Origin: Alloalcanivorax profundimaris
GTDB lineage: Bacteria; Pseudomonadota; Gammaproteobacteria; Pseudomonadales; Alcanivoracaceae
Assembly: GCF_015265435.1 (NCBI RefSeq)
Contig: NZ_JABJWH010000005.1
Location: 62,001 to 126,000 of the forward strand
Direction of reading: 5' to 3'
Length of the DNA stretch: 64,000 nucleotides
Positions within the stretch are counted from its first letter, which is position 1, and each line of letters begins with the position of its first letter. Shown one piece after another: positions 41,754 through 51,634 of this stretch. The translations under genes and the position numbers were made by a program. The notes under the pieces are model-generated. The model worked only from the letters and a program-made list of their open reading frames with translations. It did not search any database and was not told the origin of the DNA.

Positions 41754-42893
41754 ATGAGTCAGGTAAGCGGAATATGGCGCCTGTTCGGGTTGATGGCGGC
41801 GCTGCTGGCCAGCGGCGTGGGCGTCGGAGCGGAGGGGGAACGCGCCCCGGCGGTACCGGTGGTCACCGCCGAGGTGACCGAGCAACCCCGTGATCGGAGC
41901 ACGGAATTCGTCGCCCGGGTGCGCGCTATCGAGGCGGTGGACGTGCGCGCCCGGGTGGAGGGCGTGATCGATCAGGTGAACTTCACCGGCGGCGAACGGG
42001 TGGAAGAGGGTGATCTGCTGTTCGCCCTGGACCGGCGCCGCTACGAGGCGGCCCTGGCCGCCGCCGAGGCCGGGTTGGCCCGGGCCCGCGCCAGCCGCGA
42101 CAACGCCCGCCAGAGCCACGAGCGCATCGCTACCCTGGCGCGGCGTGGCACCGTGTCCCGGGCGTCCCTGGATGAGGCGCAGGCGACCCTGCGGGTGGCC
42201 GAGGCGGAAGTGGAAACCGCCCAGGCCCAGGTGCGCGCCGCGCGGCTGGATCTGGCCGACACCCGCCTGCCGTCGCCGATCACCGGCCAGGTGAGCGCGC
42301 CGGCGCTGACCCGGGGCAATCTGGCCGGGCCCGGTTCCGGGCCGCTGGCCCGGGTGGTGCGGACCGACCCGGTCTATGTGGCGTTCGATCTGCCCGAGGG
42401 CCAGGTGGTGTCGCTGCGGCAGCGCTACGGGGCCCTGGACGACCTGGACCCGGCCTCGGTGTCCATGCGCCTGCGGTTGCCCAATGACAGCCTCTATCCG
42501 GAGCGCGGCGAACTGGCCGTGGTGGGCAACGAGATCAATCCGGGCACCGGCCTGCTCGGCTTCCTGGCCCGCTTCGACAACCCGGACGGCCTGCTTGTCC
42601 CCGGCCAGTACGTGACCCTGCTGATCGGCGCCGCCCAGGCGGACTCGGCGCCGGTGGTGCCGCAGTCGGCGATTCTGCGCGACCGGGAAGGGGAATACGT
42701 GTTCGTGGTGGATGGCGACGGCATGGCCCGCCTGCGGCGCCTCCAGACCGGCGAGCGCCATGACCTGGGCTGGTTCGTGCGCGACGGCCTGCGCGCCGGC
42801 GAGCGGGTGGTGGTGCAGGGCACCCAGCGCCTCGCCGACGGCGTGCCGGTCACCGCAAGCGGGGCCGGTGACGCGACGCCGGAGCAGCCATGA
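41754..42893 (+). CDS. RND efflux periplasmic adaptor
   Basis: The 379-residue membrane-fusion protein has a signal peptide (cleavage about residue 25), a lipoyl/barrel-sandwich half [21 protein letters not shown] (about 50-70) and its partner, an alpha-hairpin (about 95-165), and a beta-barrel [13 protein letters not shown]. It links the inner-membrane pump to an outer-membrane channel. Its stop overlaps the start of the pump gene (ATGA). No lipobox is seen, unlike AcrA. It is not an operon with hmuV, since 127 bases separate them. Confidence 0.9.
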   Translation: MSQVSGIWRLFGLMAALLASGVGVGAEGERAPAVPVVTAEVTEQPRDRSTEFVARVRAIEAVDVRARVEGVIDQVNFTGGERVEEGDLLFALDRRRYEAALAAAEAGLARARASRDNARQSHERIATLARRGTVSRASLDEAQATLRVAEAEVETAQAQVRAARLDLADTRLPSPITGQVSAPALTRGNLAGPGSGPLARVVRTDPVYVAFDLPEGQVVSLRQRYGALDDLDPASVSMRLRLPNDSLYPERGELAVVGNEINPGTGLLGFLARFDNPDGLLVPGQYVTLLIGAAQADSAPVVPQSAILRDREGEYVFVVDGDGMARLRRLQTGERHDLGWFVRDGLRAGERVVVQGTQRLADGVPVTASGAGDATPEQP

Positions 42894-45800
42894 TTTCCGG
42901 TGTGTTCATCCGCCGCCCCCGGGTCGCACTGGTGGTGGCCATCGTTATGTTCCTGGCCGGCGCGCTGGCGCTGAGCGCCATACCGGTGACCCAGTATCCG
43001 CAGATATCGCCGCCCACGGTGCGGGTGGCGGCGGTGTATCCGGGCGCCAGCGCCCAGGTGATCTCGGAGGCGGTGGGTGGCCCCATCGAGGACGCGGTCA
43101 ACGGCGTGGAGGGCATGCTGTACATGTCGTCCAACGCGTCCAACGCCGGCCTGTATTCCCTGTCGGTGACTTTCGCCGTGGGCACCGATCCGGACCTGGC
43201 GCGCATCAACGTGCAGAACCGGCTGCAGCCGGCGCTGACCCGATTGCCGTCCTCCGTCACCGAGCAGGGCGTGACCGTCAACACCAGCTCCCCGGACTTC
43301 ATGATGGTGGTGGGCTTCGTGTCGCCCAACGGCGGCATGGATGCGCTGGCTTTGTCCAACTACGCCTCCAACAACATCGTCGATGTGATTTCCCGGGTGC
43401 CGGGGGTGGGGGAGGCGTCGGTGGTGGGCACCTCCAAATACGCCATGCGGATCTGGATCGACCCCGGGCGGCTGGCGGCGTTGTCGCTGACCCCGGAGGA
43501 CGTGACGGCGGCGATCCGCGCTCAGAACGTGCAGGCGTCCCTGGGCCAGGTGGGCGGCGCGCCGGCGCCGGAGGGCACGGCGCTGGAGTACGCGCTGACC
43601 GCCCAGGGCAGCCTGTCCGACCCGGAACAGTTCGAGGACATCGTGATCCGCGCCGACCCAGAGGGCGGTATCGTGCGACTGCGCGACGTGGGCCGGGTGG
43701 AGCTCGGCGCCCAGAGCTACAGCGCCAGCGCGCTGCTCAACGGCCAGCAGACCGCCATGCTCAGCATCAACCAGGCGCCCGGCTCCAACGCCGTGGACAC
43801 GGCGGCGGGGGTGCGCGCGGAACTGGAGCGGCTGTCCGCCACCTTCCCGGACGATTTCGAGTACCGCACCGTCTATGACGCCACCCGTTTCGTGGACGTC
43901 ACCATCCGCGAGATCATCATTACCTTCATCGTCACCTTCCTGATCGTGGTGGCGGTGGTGTTCGTGTTCCTGCGCGATTGGCGCTCCACGTTGATCCCGT
44001 CGCTGACCGTGCCGGTGTCGTTGATCGCCAGTTTCGCGGTGCTGCTGGCGGCGGGTTACTCCGCCAACACCGTGACGCTGCTGGCGATGATCCTCGCCAT
44101 CGGCGTGCTGGTGGACGACACCATCCTGGTGCTGGAGAACGTGCAGCGGATCATGGAGGAAGAAGGGCTGGCGGCGCCGGAGGCCACCTGGAAGGCCATG
44201 GGGCAGGTCACCGGCCCGGTGATCTCCACCACCCTGGTGCTGCTGGCGGTGTTCGTGCCCACCGCCTTCATTCCAGGCATCAACGGCCAGCTGTACCGGC
44301 AGTTCGCGGTGACGCTGTCGTCGAGCATGGTGCTGTCCTCGGTGCTGGCCCTGACCCTCAGCCCGGCCCTGTGCGCCACCCTGCTGCGGCCGCCGCGCCC
44401 GGCCCGCGGGCCGCTGCGTCTGTTTTCGGACAACCTGGACCGGGTGCGCGGCGGCTACGCGCGGCTGGTGGGGCGTCTGGTGCGTTACTGGTGGGCCACG
44501 GTTCTCGGCATCGGCCTGGCGGTGGCGCTGGCGCTGCTGGCGTTCTCGGCACTGCCTTCCAGTTTCCTGCCGGACGAGGACCAGGGCGCGCTGTTCGTCG
44601 ATGTCCGCCTGCCCGACGGCGCCTCCCTGCAACGCACCACGGCGTTGATCGGTAACGTGGAGGAGCGCTTGCTGGCGACACCGGGGGTGGAAAACGTGAT
44701 TTCGGTGGCCGGTTTCAGCCTGTTGCAGAGCGCCTCCAGTCCCAATGGTGGCTTCATGCTGGTGACCCTGGACCCGTGGAGCGAACGGGAGCAGCGGTCC
44801 CTGCGCCTGGCCGCCCTGCAGTCCCGCATCCAGGGGGAACTGGGCGCTTTGCCCGGCGCCATTATTTCCGTGTTCGCGCCACCGCCGATCCCCGGCGTGG
44901 GCGCCGTGGGCGGTTTCGACCTGCGTTTGCAGGCCCTGCAGGGGCAGCCCCCGGAAGAGCTGGCCCAGGTGACGCGGGCCTTCCTCGCCGGGGTTAACGG
45001 CTTGCCGGAGGTGGCCGGCGCCACCACCGCCTTCAGCGCCGACGTCCCGCAGCTTTATCTGGACGTGGACCGGGACCGGGCGCTGGCCATGGGCGTCCCG
45101 GTGACGCGCATCTACTCCACCCTGGGAGCGGTGTTCGGCAGCCGCTACGTCAACGACTTTACCCGCGAGGGGCGCATCTTCCAGGTCAGCGTGCAGGCGG
45201 ATTCCGCCTTCCGCGCCTACCCGGAAAACGTGCTGGCGGTGCGGGTGCGCAATGACAACGGGGAAATGGTGCCGCTGCGGGTACTGGCCAGTGTGCGCAC
45301 CGTGCTGGCGCCCTATGCGCTGTCCAGCTACAACCGCTATGTGGCGGCGCCGGTGAACGGCGCCGCGGCGCCCGGAGTGAGCTCCGGCGACGCCCTGGAG
45401 GCGGTGGAGCGGCTGGCCGCCGAGGAACTGCCGGCCGGTTACGGCTTCGAGTGGTCCGGCCTGTCGTTCCAGGAAAAGCAGACCGCCGGCTCGGCGCTGC
45501 TGGTGTTCGCCCTGGCGTTGGTGTTCGCCTACCTGTTTCTGGTGGCCCAGTACGAGAGCTGGACCCTGCCGGTGAGCATCCTGCTGTCCCTGGCCGTGGC
45601 GGTGGCCGGTGCGGCGCTCGCCCTGTGGGTATCGGGCCAGGCCAATTCCCTGTACGCGCAGATCGGCATGGTGCTGTTGATCGGCCTGGCCGCCAAGAAC
45701 GCCATCCTGATCGTGGAGTTCGCCCGCGTGCAACGGGAGGAGGCCGGCCAAACGATCCAGGCGGCCGCCCGCATCGCCGCCGAACAGCGTTTCCGGGCGG

Positions 45801-46021
45801 TGATGATGACGGCCCTGTCGTTCATCCTCGGCATCCTGCCGCTGGTGTTCGCCACCGGGGCGGGCTCCGGTGCCCGCCGCGCCCTGGGCACCACCGTGTT
45901 CGGTGGCATGCTGGCGGCCACGCTGGTGGGGGTCGTCCTGATTCCCGGCCTCTACGTGCTGGTGCAGACACTCACCGAACGGGTCAGCGGCGCGCCGGAC
46001 CGGGACAACGGGCGGCCCTAG
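42890..46021 (+). CDS. RND efflux pump, AcrB/MexB-like (HAE1 family)
   Basis: The 1,043-residue protein has 12 predicted membrane segments in the RND pattern: [23 protein letters not shown] at the start, a first porter domain, the second-helix [16 protein letters not shown] with the paired Asp residues of TM4 that carry protons, then a second porter domain and [21 protein letters not shown]. These are typical of hydrophobe/amphiphile efflux, so substrates are probably organic compounds or drugs, not metals. No outer-membrane factor gene follows. Its TAG stop is base-shared with the stop of the convergent receptor gene. Confidence 0.93.
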   Translation: MISGVFIRRPRVALVVAIVMFLAGALALSAIPVTQYPQISPPTVRVAAVYPGASAQVISEAVGGPIEDAVNGVEGMLYMSSNASNAGLYSLSVTFAVGTDPDLARINVQNRLQPALTRLPSSVTEQGVTVNTSSPDFMMVVGFVSPNGGMDALALSNYASNNIVDVISRVPGVGEASVVGTSKYAMRIWIDPGRLAALSLTPEDVTAAIRAQNVQASLGQVGGAPAPEGTALEYALTAQGSLSDPEQFEDIVIRADPEGGIVRLRDVGRVELGAQSYSASALLNGQQTAMLSINQAPGSNAVDTAAGVRAELERLSATFPDDFEYRTVYDATRFVDVTIREIIITFIVTFLIVVAVVFVFLRDWRSTLIPSLTVPVSLIASFAVLLAAGYSANTVTLLAMILAIGVLVDDTILVLENVQRIMEEEGLAAPEATWKAMGQVTGPVISTTLVLLAVFVPTAFIPGINGQLYRQFAVTLSSSMVLSSVLALTLSPALCATLLRPPRPARGPLRLFSDNLDRVRGGYARLVGRLVRYWWATVLGIGLAVALALLAFSALPSSFLPDEDQGALFVDVRLPDGASLQRTTALIGNVEERLLATPGVENVISVAGFSLLQSASSPNGGFMLVTLDPWSEREQRSLRLAALQSRIQGELGALPGAIISVFAPPPIPGVGAVGGFDLRLQALQGQPPEELAQVTRAFLAGVNGLPEVAGATTAFSADVPQLYLDVDRDRALAMGVPVTRIYSTLGAVFGSRYVNDFTREGRIFQVSVQADSAFRAYPENVLAVRVRNDNGEMVPLRVLASVRTVLAPYALSSYNRYVAAPVNGAAAPGVSSGDALEAVERLAAEELPAGYGFEWSGLSFQEKQTAGSALLVFALALVFAYLFLVAQYESWTLPVSILLSLAVAVAGAALALWVSGQANSLYAQIGMVLLIGLAAKNAILIVEFARVQREEAGQTIQAAARIAAEQRFRAVMMTALSFILGILPLVFATGAGSGARRALGTTVFGGMLAATLVGVVLIPGLYVLVQTLTERVSGAPDRDNGRP

Positions 46022-48075
46022 AAGGTCAGGTCGGCCCGCGCCCAGACGGTGCGGCCCGGTTCGTTGATGCGCTCGTCGCCGGGGAAGCCGAAGCCGGCGT
46101 TGCCGGCCAGGTTCAGGTGCTCGGCGTAGGCGCGGTCGAACAGGTTGTCGACGCCGGCGCTCAGCCGCAGGCTGCGGTTCACGCGCCAGGCGCCGTTCAG
46201 GGCCAGGGTGGCGAAGCCGCCGCTGTCGCCCAGGTCCCGGCCCACCACGGTGCCGTTGCCGGCGTCGACGCGGTGCTGGCCGTCCACCAGCCGGGCCAGG
46301 GCGGCGGCGCTCCAGTCGCCGCGCTGGTAGTTCAGCCCCAGACGGCTTTCCAGCGGTGGGATCTGCGGCAGCGGTTCGCCGTCGTCCCGGTTGTCGCCAC
46401 GGGCATAGGCCAGGCTGGCGTCGGCGCTCCAATGGTCGGCGAAGCGCCAGGTGGCGCCCAGCTCACCACCCATGATGCGCGCGTCCACATTGTCCGCCTG
46501 ACTGGTGGCGCCCATCATGCCGTCCTGGTAGCGGAACAGAATGTAGTCCTCGATGCGCCCCACATAGGCGGACACCCAGGCGTCCAGGGCGTCGCTCCGG
46601 TACTGGGCGCCCAGGTCGAGCTGGGTGGTCTTCTCCGGCTCGACGCCGTCGAAGGCGTTGGCGCTGGCCGCCGGGCCGGCGTCCGGGGAGAACAGCTCCC
46701 AGTAGTCCGGGAAGCGCTGGGCGTGGCCCAGGCCGGCGTAGAGGGTGGCGCCCCGGGCCGGCAGGTCGCGCTCGTAGCGCAGGAAGCCGGAGGGCAGGGT
46801 GTCCCGGCGTTCGTCGCCGGCGGTGGGGTTGGCCATTGGCATGCCCATGCCGCCGCCCAGGGTGGCGCGGTGGTCCTCCACCGTGTGGTGGTCCAGGCGG
46901 GCGCCGGCGATCAGTCGCGCCGGGCCGTTCAGATGCCGGGTCAACTCGGCGAAGGCGCCATGGCGCTGGAACTCGGCGTCCTTGGTCCAGGGCTCGGCGT
47001 GGTAGGCATCCACGCCCATGGCGCTGCGTTCCCGGTGGGTGCTGGTCTGGGCGTCCACTCCGGCGACCAGCTCGGTGCCTTGCCACAGCCAGGTGCCCTT
47101 GAGCCGGGCGCCCAGGGTGCGCCGGTCCACGTTGGCGGCCATGGGGCCGGCCATCATGCCGGTGCCGGAGGGCGTGCGCAGGCTGTAGTTGTCCATCACA
47201 TGGTCGGCGTAGTTGTAGTAGACCTGACCCTCGATGCGTTCCAGCACCTCGCCGAGGGCGCCGAAGCGCCAGCGCAGGCCCAGGCTCTCCCGGTCGAACT
47301 GGCTGCCGTCCATGCCGCGCCCGGCGTAGCGGGCTTCGCCGTCGCCGCGCCCGGCGCGCAGTTCGATCAGGGCGTCCGGGGTGGGCGTCCAGCCGGCGCT
47401 GACGTCGGCGTTCCATTTCTCCCAGCTTGATGGCACCCGGTCGCCGTTGCCGTCACGGTAGTCGTCCGCCTCGCCGTGGTTGCCGCTGAAACGCAGATAA
47501 CCGGGCCGTGCCCCCAGGGTCGCGTCCAGCACCTGGTCCCGGCGACCGTGGGAACCGGCCAGGAAGGCGGTGTTGAGTTCCCGGTGGGCGGCGTCGAAAT
47601 ACAGCGGCTCCCGTTCGAACAGCACCGTGCCGGCGGAGCCGGTGGGCCCCCACTGCACGCTTTGCGGGCCCTTGATCACGGTGAGCCGGTCATAGGTTTC
47701 CGGGGCGATGTAGGAGCTGGGGGCGTCCATGCGGTTGGGGCAGGCACCGATCATCTCGCCGCCGTCCACCAGCAGGTTCAACCGCGAGCCGAACTGGCCG
47801 CGCAGTACCGGGTCGCCGTTGCTGCCACCGCTGCGCACCGCCGAGAAACCGGGGATGGTCTTCAGATAGTCGGCGGCGTCGCTGGCCGGCACCGGCTGGC
47901 GCGGCTCGCCCGGGTCGGTTTCCAGGGTGAGCGGGGACGACGGCGCCACCGAGGTAATCACCACCGGTGCCAGAAGGTGGTCGGTGGTGGCGTCGCCGGC
48001 CGGTTCGGCGGCGTGCAGGGTGGCGGCCGGGGCCAGGAGCAACAGGGCGCCGGCGCGGCGATGGGGTGCTTTCAT
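46018..48075 (-). CDS. oprC: TonB-dependent copper receptor, OprC/NosA type
   Basis: The 685-residue outer-membrane protein has a signal peptide, a plug domain ([24 protein letters not shown]) and a 22-strand barrel ending in a C-terminal Phe (WARADLTF). The plug holds [17 protein letters not shown], whose Cys and Met are the copper-binding residues in Pseudomonas OprC; Met-rich loops ([20 protein letters not shown]) support a copper role. In P. aeruginosa the Cys-Met motif binds copper. It is divergent from nothing close; a hairpin lies 10-30 bases before its start codon. Confidence 0.9.
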   Translation of the reverse strand: MKAPHRRAGALLLLAPAATLHAAEPAGDATTDHLLAPVVITSVAPSSPLTLETDPGEPRQPVPASDAADYLKTIPGFSAVRSGGSNGDPVLRGQFGSRLNLLVDGGEMIGACPNRMDAPSSYIAPETYDRLTVIKGPQSVQWGPTGSAGTVLFEREPLYFDAAHRELNTAFLAGSHGRRDQVLDATLGARPGYLRFSGNHGEADDYRDGNGDRVPSSWEKWNADVSAGWTPTPDALIELRAGRGDGEARYAGRGMDGSQFDRESLGLRWRFGALGEVLERIEGQVYYNYADHVMDNYSLRTPSGTGMMAGPMAANVDRRTLGARLKGTWLWQGTELVAGVDAQTSTHRERSAMGVDAYHAEPWTKDAEFQRHGAFAELTRHLNGPARLIAGARLDHHTVEDHRATLGGGMGMPMANPTAGDERRDTLPSGFLRYERDLPARGATLYAGLGHAQRFPDYWELFSPDAGPAASANAFDGVEPEKTTQLDLGAQYRSDALDAWVSAYVGRIEDYILFRYQDGMMGATSQADNVDARIMGGELGATWRFADHWSADASLAYARGDNRDDGEPLPQIPPLESRLGLNYQRGDWSAAALARLVDGQHRVDAGNGTVVGRDLGDSGGFATLALNGAWRVNRSLRLSAGVDNLFDRAYAEHLNLAGNAGFGFPGDERINEPGRTVWARADLTF

Positions 48076-48084
48076 GGGCGGGTC

Positions 48085-48109
48085 TCTCGCGGTCCAAAAA
48101 CCCGCGAGA
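48085..48109 (-). promoter_or_regulatory. Hairpin in the 5' leader of the copper-receptor gene
   Basis: TCTCGCGG (48,085-48,092) and CCGCGAGA (48,102-48,109) form a perfect 8-bp stem with a 9-base loop, beginning only ten bases before the receptor ATG. In mRNA it would sequester the GAGAGAC that is the only ribosome-site-like sequence. It may control translation, or be a terminator for upstream transcripts. Confidence 0.4.
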
Positions 48110-48180
48110 CTCTAGCAGGATCGGCCCGCCGGCGGATGCGGTATAACGCCGCACCGGGGGCCGCGCGCTCCCTTCCCGGT

Positions 48181-49374
48181 TCAGGCGGCTTGCGCCGTGC
48201 GCGCCGGGGTCGGCCACAGCGCCGTGATCACCAGGGCGGTGGCCGCCACCGCGTAGGGGACCCCCGGCGCGATCTCATAGAACAAGCTGCCGGCCAGCGG
48301 GCCGAGCACGATACCGAGGCCCTGGGCGGCACCCACGGAGCCGGCGGCGGCGCCCTGTTCCGAGGGGCCCACGGCGTTCGCCGCCAGCGCCGCGAAGGCC
48401 GGGAAGACCCAGCCCATGCCGGCGCCGGCCACGAAGAAGCCGGCCATCAGGGTGGCCCGGTCGTGGCTCAGGGCCACCAGGGCGAAGCCGGCGGCGGCCA
48501 CCAGCAGGCCGGCGCGGATCAGCGGTGCCGGCGGCCAGCCCAGCCGTCGCACCAGCAACTGCGCCAGGATCAGCGCCACGCCCACCACGGTGAGCGCCAG
48601 GCCCGCCGCCCGGGCCGCCGCCTCTGGCGACAGCTGCAGCCGGTCGATGGCGAAGAAGCCCACGGTGATTTGCGCCACCGATACCGCGCCCATGGCCAGG
48701 AACGCCACCATCATGGGCCGGCGCAGGCGGCGGTCGGTAAGGGGCAGGATGGGGGCGGCGTCACCGGTGCGTGCCGGCCCGCCGCGCGGCAGACGCCAGA
48801 CCAGCGCCAACGCCAGCACCGGCAGCACGGTGGTGGCCAGCAGCGGCAGCCACAGCCCCTGGCGGGCCAGCAGGGCGGCCAGCGCCGGCCCCAGCACCAC
48901 GCCCACGGCGTTGGCGGCGCCCAGCGAGGCCATGGCGCCGGTGCGCCGGCCCACTGGAAAATGATCCGCCACCAGGGCCTGGCCGGTGGTGGGCACGGCG
49001 GCGAAGAAGGCACCGGCCAGGCCACGGGTCAGCAACAGCCCGGCGAACACCCACAGCGGCGCGACGCCCCCTTGCAGGCAGGCGATCAGGAAGGCGCACA
49101 GCCCCCAATAGGCGAGGGTGAACCCGGCCAGACCGGAGAGCAGCACCGGTCGCCGTCCGCGCCGGTCACTCAAGGCGCCCCAGGGCCGTGACAGCAGCAT
49201 CCACAGTACTCCGGCCACGGACACCACGGTGCCCGCCTGCCAGGCCGGCAGGCCCAGTTGGCGGGCGATCGGTCCGATCAGGGCGACGAAGGCCATCATC
49301 GCCATGGTGCAGCACAGGTAGGCGCCGAGCAGGGGAGAAAGGCGGAAAGCCGGTGCGGGGGAGGCGGGGCTCAT
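48181..49374 (-). CDS. Major facilitator superfamily transporter
   Basis: The 397-residue protein has 12 hydrophobic segments, the MFS motif between TM2 and TM3 (GALSDRRGRRPVLLSG) and a central basic loop. It is of the DHA1 drug/siderophore-exporter layout. Upstream on the same strand is an AraC regulator with a Fur box, so it may export a siderophore or be iron-regulated; neither is proven. Start ATG 49,374. Confidence 0.87.
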   Translation of the reverse strand: MSPASPAPAFRLSPLLGAYLCCTMAMMAFVALIGPIARQLGLPAWQAGTVVSVAGVLWMLLSRPWGALSDRRGRRPVLLSGLAGFTLAYWGLCAFLIACLQGGVAPLWVFAGLLLTRGLAGAFFAAVPTTGQALVADHFPVGRRTGAMASLGAANAVGVVLGPALAALLARQGLWLPLLATTVLPVLALALVWRLPRGGPARTGDAAPILPLTDRRLRRPMMVAFLAMGAVSVAQITVGFFAIDRLQLSPEAAARAAGLALTVVGVALILAQLLVRRLGWPPAPLIRAGLLVAAAGFALVALSHDRATLMAGFFVAGAGMGWVFPAFAALAANAVGPSEQGAAAGSVGAAQGLGIVLGPLAGSLFYEIAPGVPYAVAATALVITALWPTPARTAQAA

Positions 49375-49474
49375 GGGCGTTGGTCCAGGCTGAAAATGGC
49401 CCCGTATTGTCGCCCTCGGGCATCGCCGGCGCCGCTGGCCGGTGTTCGCTAATCGCTGCGCGGCGCGCGTTTTA

Positions 49475-49492
49475 GGGCCTGTGAACAGGCCC
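49475..49492 (-). terminator. Weak hairpin between the AraC regulator and the MFS gene
   Basis: GGGCCTG-TGAA-CAGGCCC, a perfect 7-bp stem, lies five bases after the AraC stop. It is not followed by a real T-run on the minus strand, so it may attenuate and not stop transcription. Confidence 0.4.
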
Positions 49493-49497
49493 AGGCC

Positions 49498-50451
49498 CTA
49501 GCGCCAGCGGCTGGGCACCGTGCCGAAACGCCGCTTGAAGGCGGCGGCGAAATTGTTGGCGTGGCGGTAGCCGGTGCGCTCCGCCGCCTGTTCCACGCTC
49601 CAGCCTTCCCGGCGCAGGCCGTGGCTGGCCCGCTCCAGGCGCCGGTCGCGCAGGTAGTCGAACACGCTCTGCCCATAGGCGCGCCGGAACTTGCGGCGCA
49701 GGGTGCTGCTGCTCATGCAGGCCAGCCGGGCCAGGGCATCCAGGGTGTGGTCGTGCTCCGGCTGCTGGTGCAGCGCTTCCCGGACACGGGCCAGGGCGCG
49801 CCGGTCGCGCTCGCTCAGCCGTGCCGGCGGTGGCGTGTCATGGTCGCCCACGGACAGGGCCTGGGCCAGCATTTGCAGGGCCACGCCTTCCCGCCAGAGG
49901 CGTCCGAGCGCGCCGTCCCAGCGGGGCTGGAACAGGCTTTCCGCCAGCGATCGAAGGTGGGCGTCGGCGCGCCAGCCGTTCAGGCTGAAGCCCTTGTGGG
50001 CCAGGCGCTGGCGCAGGGGCGCCGGCGCCGCCTGGTGGCTGAGCGTGGATTCCCGGGCCAGCAGCGACACGCTGCGCAGACGCAGACCGGCCTGGTGCTC
50101 GCCGCTCATGGCCTGGGTGTCGTCGTGGCTGACGGTGATGGCGTCGTTGTCATTGAGGGTGAGCCGCTTGGCGCGGCCACCCAGCCGCGCCTCGGCGTGG
50201 CCTTCAAGCAGCAGGATCGAGGTGAAACCCGGCGCCATCATGGAGCGGGCGCCGTAGCGGCGATGATTGAGCACGTCGGAGAGCACCAGGGTCAGGCCGC
50301 CGGCCACCGGCACTTCCTCCATGACGCCTTCCGCCAGGCACGGGTCGTCGTCGCCCTGCAGGTCGTGCCAAAGGTATTCGAAGCCGTGGCGTTCACCGAA
50401 ACGCTGATAGTCGGACAGGGTGAAGCGTCGAGGGGCGGGCATCGCCGTCAT
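49498..50451 (-). CDS. AraC-family regulator, PchR-like
   Basis: The 317-residue protein has an N-terminal domain of the PchR/YbtA type (TLVLSDVLNHRRYGARSMMAPGF-like) and a C-terminal AraC helix-turn-helix (about residues 222-317): LACMSSSTLRRKFRRAYGQS and HANNFAAAFKRRFGTVPS. PchR relatives activate siderophore receptor and synthesis genes when the ferric siderophore is present. ATG 50,451 has GGAG seven bases upstream. A near-perfect Fur box precedes it. The MFS gene lies downstream on the same strand. Confidence 0.87.
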   Translation of the reverse strand: MTAMPAPRRFTLSDYQRFGERHGFEYLWHDLQGDDDPCLAEGVMEEVPVAGGLTLVLSDVLNHRRYGARSMMAPGFTSILLLEGHAEARLGGRAKRLTLNDNDAITVSHDDTQAMSGEHQAGLRLRSVSLLARESTLSHQAAPAPLRQRLAHKGFSLNGWRADAHLRSLAESLFQPRWDGALGRLWREGVALQMLAQALSVGDHDTPPPARLSERDRRALARVREALHQQPEHDHTLDALARLACMSSSTLRRKFRRAYGQSVFDYLRDRRLERASHGLRREGWSVEQAAERTGYRHANNFAAAFKRRFGTVPSRWR

Positions 50452-50478
50452 GGGTGGGCTCCGGATCATCGGTGTTGT

Positions 50479-50493
50479 TGAGAATGGTTATCA
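50479..50493 (-). promoter_or_regulatory. Fur box upstream of the PchR-like regulator
   Basis: TGAGAAT-G-GTTATCA matches the 7-1-7 Fur consensus TGATAAT-N-ATTATCA at 12 of 14 informative positions. It lies 28-42 bases before the regulator's ATG, in the right place to block its promoter when iron is plentiful. Confidence 0.7.
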
Positions 50494-50528
50494 ACTATAA
50501 GGATGGGGCCGCCGGGGCACAAGCGCGG

Positions 50529-50858
50529 TCAGGCGCCGTACTGCACCATGGCCATGTAGGCGCCGGTACCCACCACGATGGAGATCAGCACGTTGCGCCG
50601 CCACAGGTGCAGGATCACCACCAGCGCGCAGGCTAGCAGCAGGGGCGTGCCCTTGGGGTCGTGGAGTTTGAGCGGGCGCAGGTCGGCCAGGGAATAGACC
50701 ACCAGAATCACCATGATGGCGGTGGGCAGGTAGCGGCCCAGCCAGGCCAGCAACGGATGGTCGTGGTGCCGGGACAGGGCCAGGAATGGCAGGGCCCGGG
50801 AGGCGAGACTCGCCAAGGCGGCGATCGCCACCGCGAGCAAAACCGTGTCGGTGCTCAT
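50529..50858 (-). CDS. azlD: AzlD-family branched-chain amino acid exporter subunit
   Basis: The 109-residue membrane protein has four hydrophobic segments, the usual AzlD length, and the motif ALPFLALSRHHDHPLLAWLGRYLPTA. With AzlC it exports branched-chain amino acids or their analogues. The start overlaps the azlC stop by four bases. Confidence 0.85.
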   Translation of the reverse strand: MSTDTVLLAVAIAALASLASRALPFLALSRHHDHPLLAWLGRYLPTAIMVILVVYSLADLRPLKLHDPKGTPLLLACALVVILHLWRRNVLISIVVGTGAYMAMVQYGA

Positions 50859-51568
50859 GGCCGCTGCTCCACGGGGCGTGGCGCGCGGCGGCGGTAATCC
50901 AGCAGCAGCACCAGGCAGGCGGCGCCGATGGCGGCCAGAAGCATGTGCCGCTGGGGCAGCAGAAGCAGGGCGCCGAGCCCGCAGGCCAGGCCGATGGCGA
51001 ACGGCGCCATGCGTTTGACCGTGGCCATCAATTCCAGGGTGAGTACGATGAACAGGGCGGTGAGGGCGAACTCCATGCCGGTGCTGTCGAACGACAGCAG
51101 GCTGCCGGCCAGGGCACCGAGCAGCGAGCCCAGCAGCCACCAGCCCTGGTTGAGCAGGCTGATACGGAAGGCCACCGCCGGGTCGCGGGTTTCCTCCCGG
51201 GAGCTGAGCAGCGAGTAGGTTTCATCGGTGAGCGCATACACCAGATAGGGTTTGCGCGCGCCGCTGCCCCGGAACCGGCCCACCAGGGAAAGGCCATAGA
51301 ACAGGTGTCGGGCGCTGAGCAGAAAGATGGCCACGCCGATCTCGGTCAGCGAGGCGCCCGCCGCCAGCAGGCTCAACAACAGGAACTGGCTGGCGCCGGA
51401 GTAGATCGCCACGGACATCAGCGGCGCCAGCCACCAGGCGTGGCCCATTTGCACGCAGAGCACGCCGAAGGCGATGCCCAGGGGCACGTAGCCGAGCATC
51501 ACCGGGGTGGTCAGGGAGAGCGCGTGGCGCCAGGAAGAAAAACGGGACATCGCTACCACTTCAATCAT
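50855..51568 (-). CDS. azlC: AzlC-family branched-chain amino acid exporter subunit
   Basis: The 237-residue membrane protein shows the AzlC signatures YVPLGIAFGVL and IYSGASQFLLLSLLAAGASL, with SARHLFYGLSLVGRF and ALTDETYSLLSS. About six to seven helices are predicted. It forms the large subunit of an AzlCD exporter. An alternative start at ATG 51,550 (MSRFSSW) removes six residues; ribosome sites for both are weak. Confidence 0.87.
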   Translation of the reverse strand: MIEVVAMSRFSSWRHALSLTTPVMLGYVPLGIAFGVLCVQMGHAWWLAPLMSVAIYSGASQFLLLSLLAAGASLTEIGVAIFLLSARHLFYGLSLVGRFRGSGARKPYLVYALTDETYSLLSSREETRDPAVAFRISLLNQGWWLLGSLLGALAGSLLSFDSTGMEFALTALFIVLTLELMATVKRMAPFAIGLACGLGALLLLPQRHMLLAAIGAACLVLLLDYRRRAPRPVEQRP

Positions 51569-51634
51569 GCGGCCGGGACGCGGTGGGCGTCATGGTCGCG
51601 CATGGTAGGCCGCCCCGGCGCGGATCGCCAGGGG

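Noticed and set aside
46018-46021. Convergent RND and receptor genes sharing a CTAG at their stops
   Set aside because: Curious but a common result of compact convergent genes; no regulatory meaning can be supported.
42494-46432. Another long antisense frame (about 1,300 codons) opposite the RND pump
   Set aside because: Same artefact of GC-rich codons; the RND motifs on the plus strand are unmistakable.
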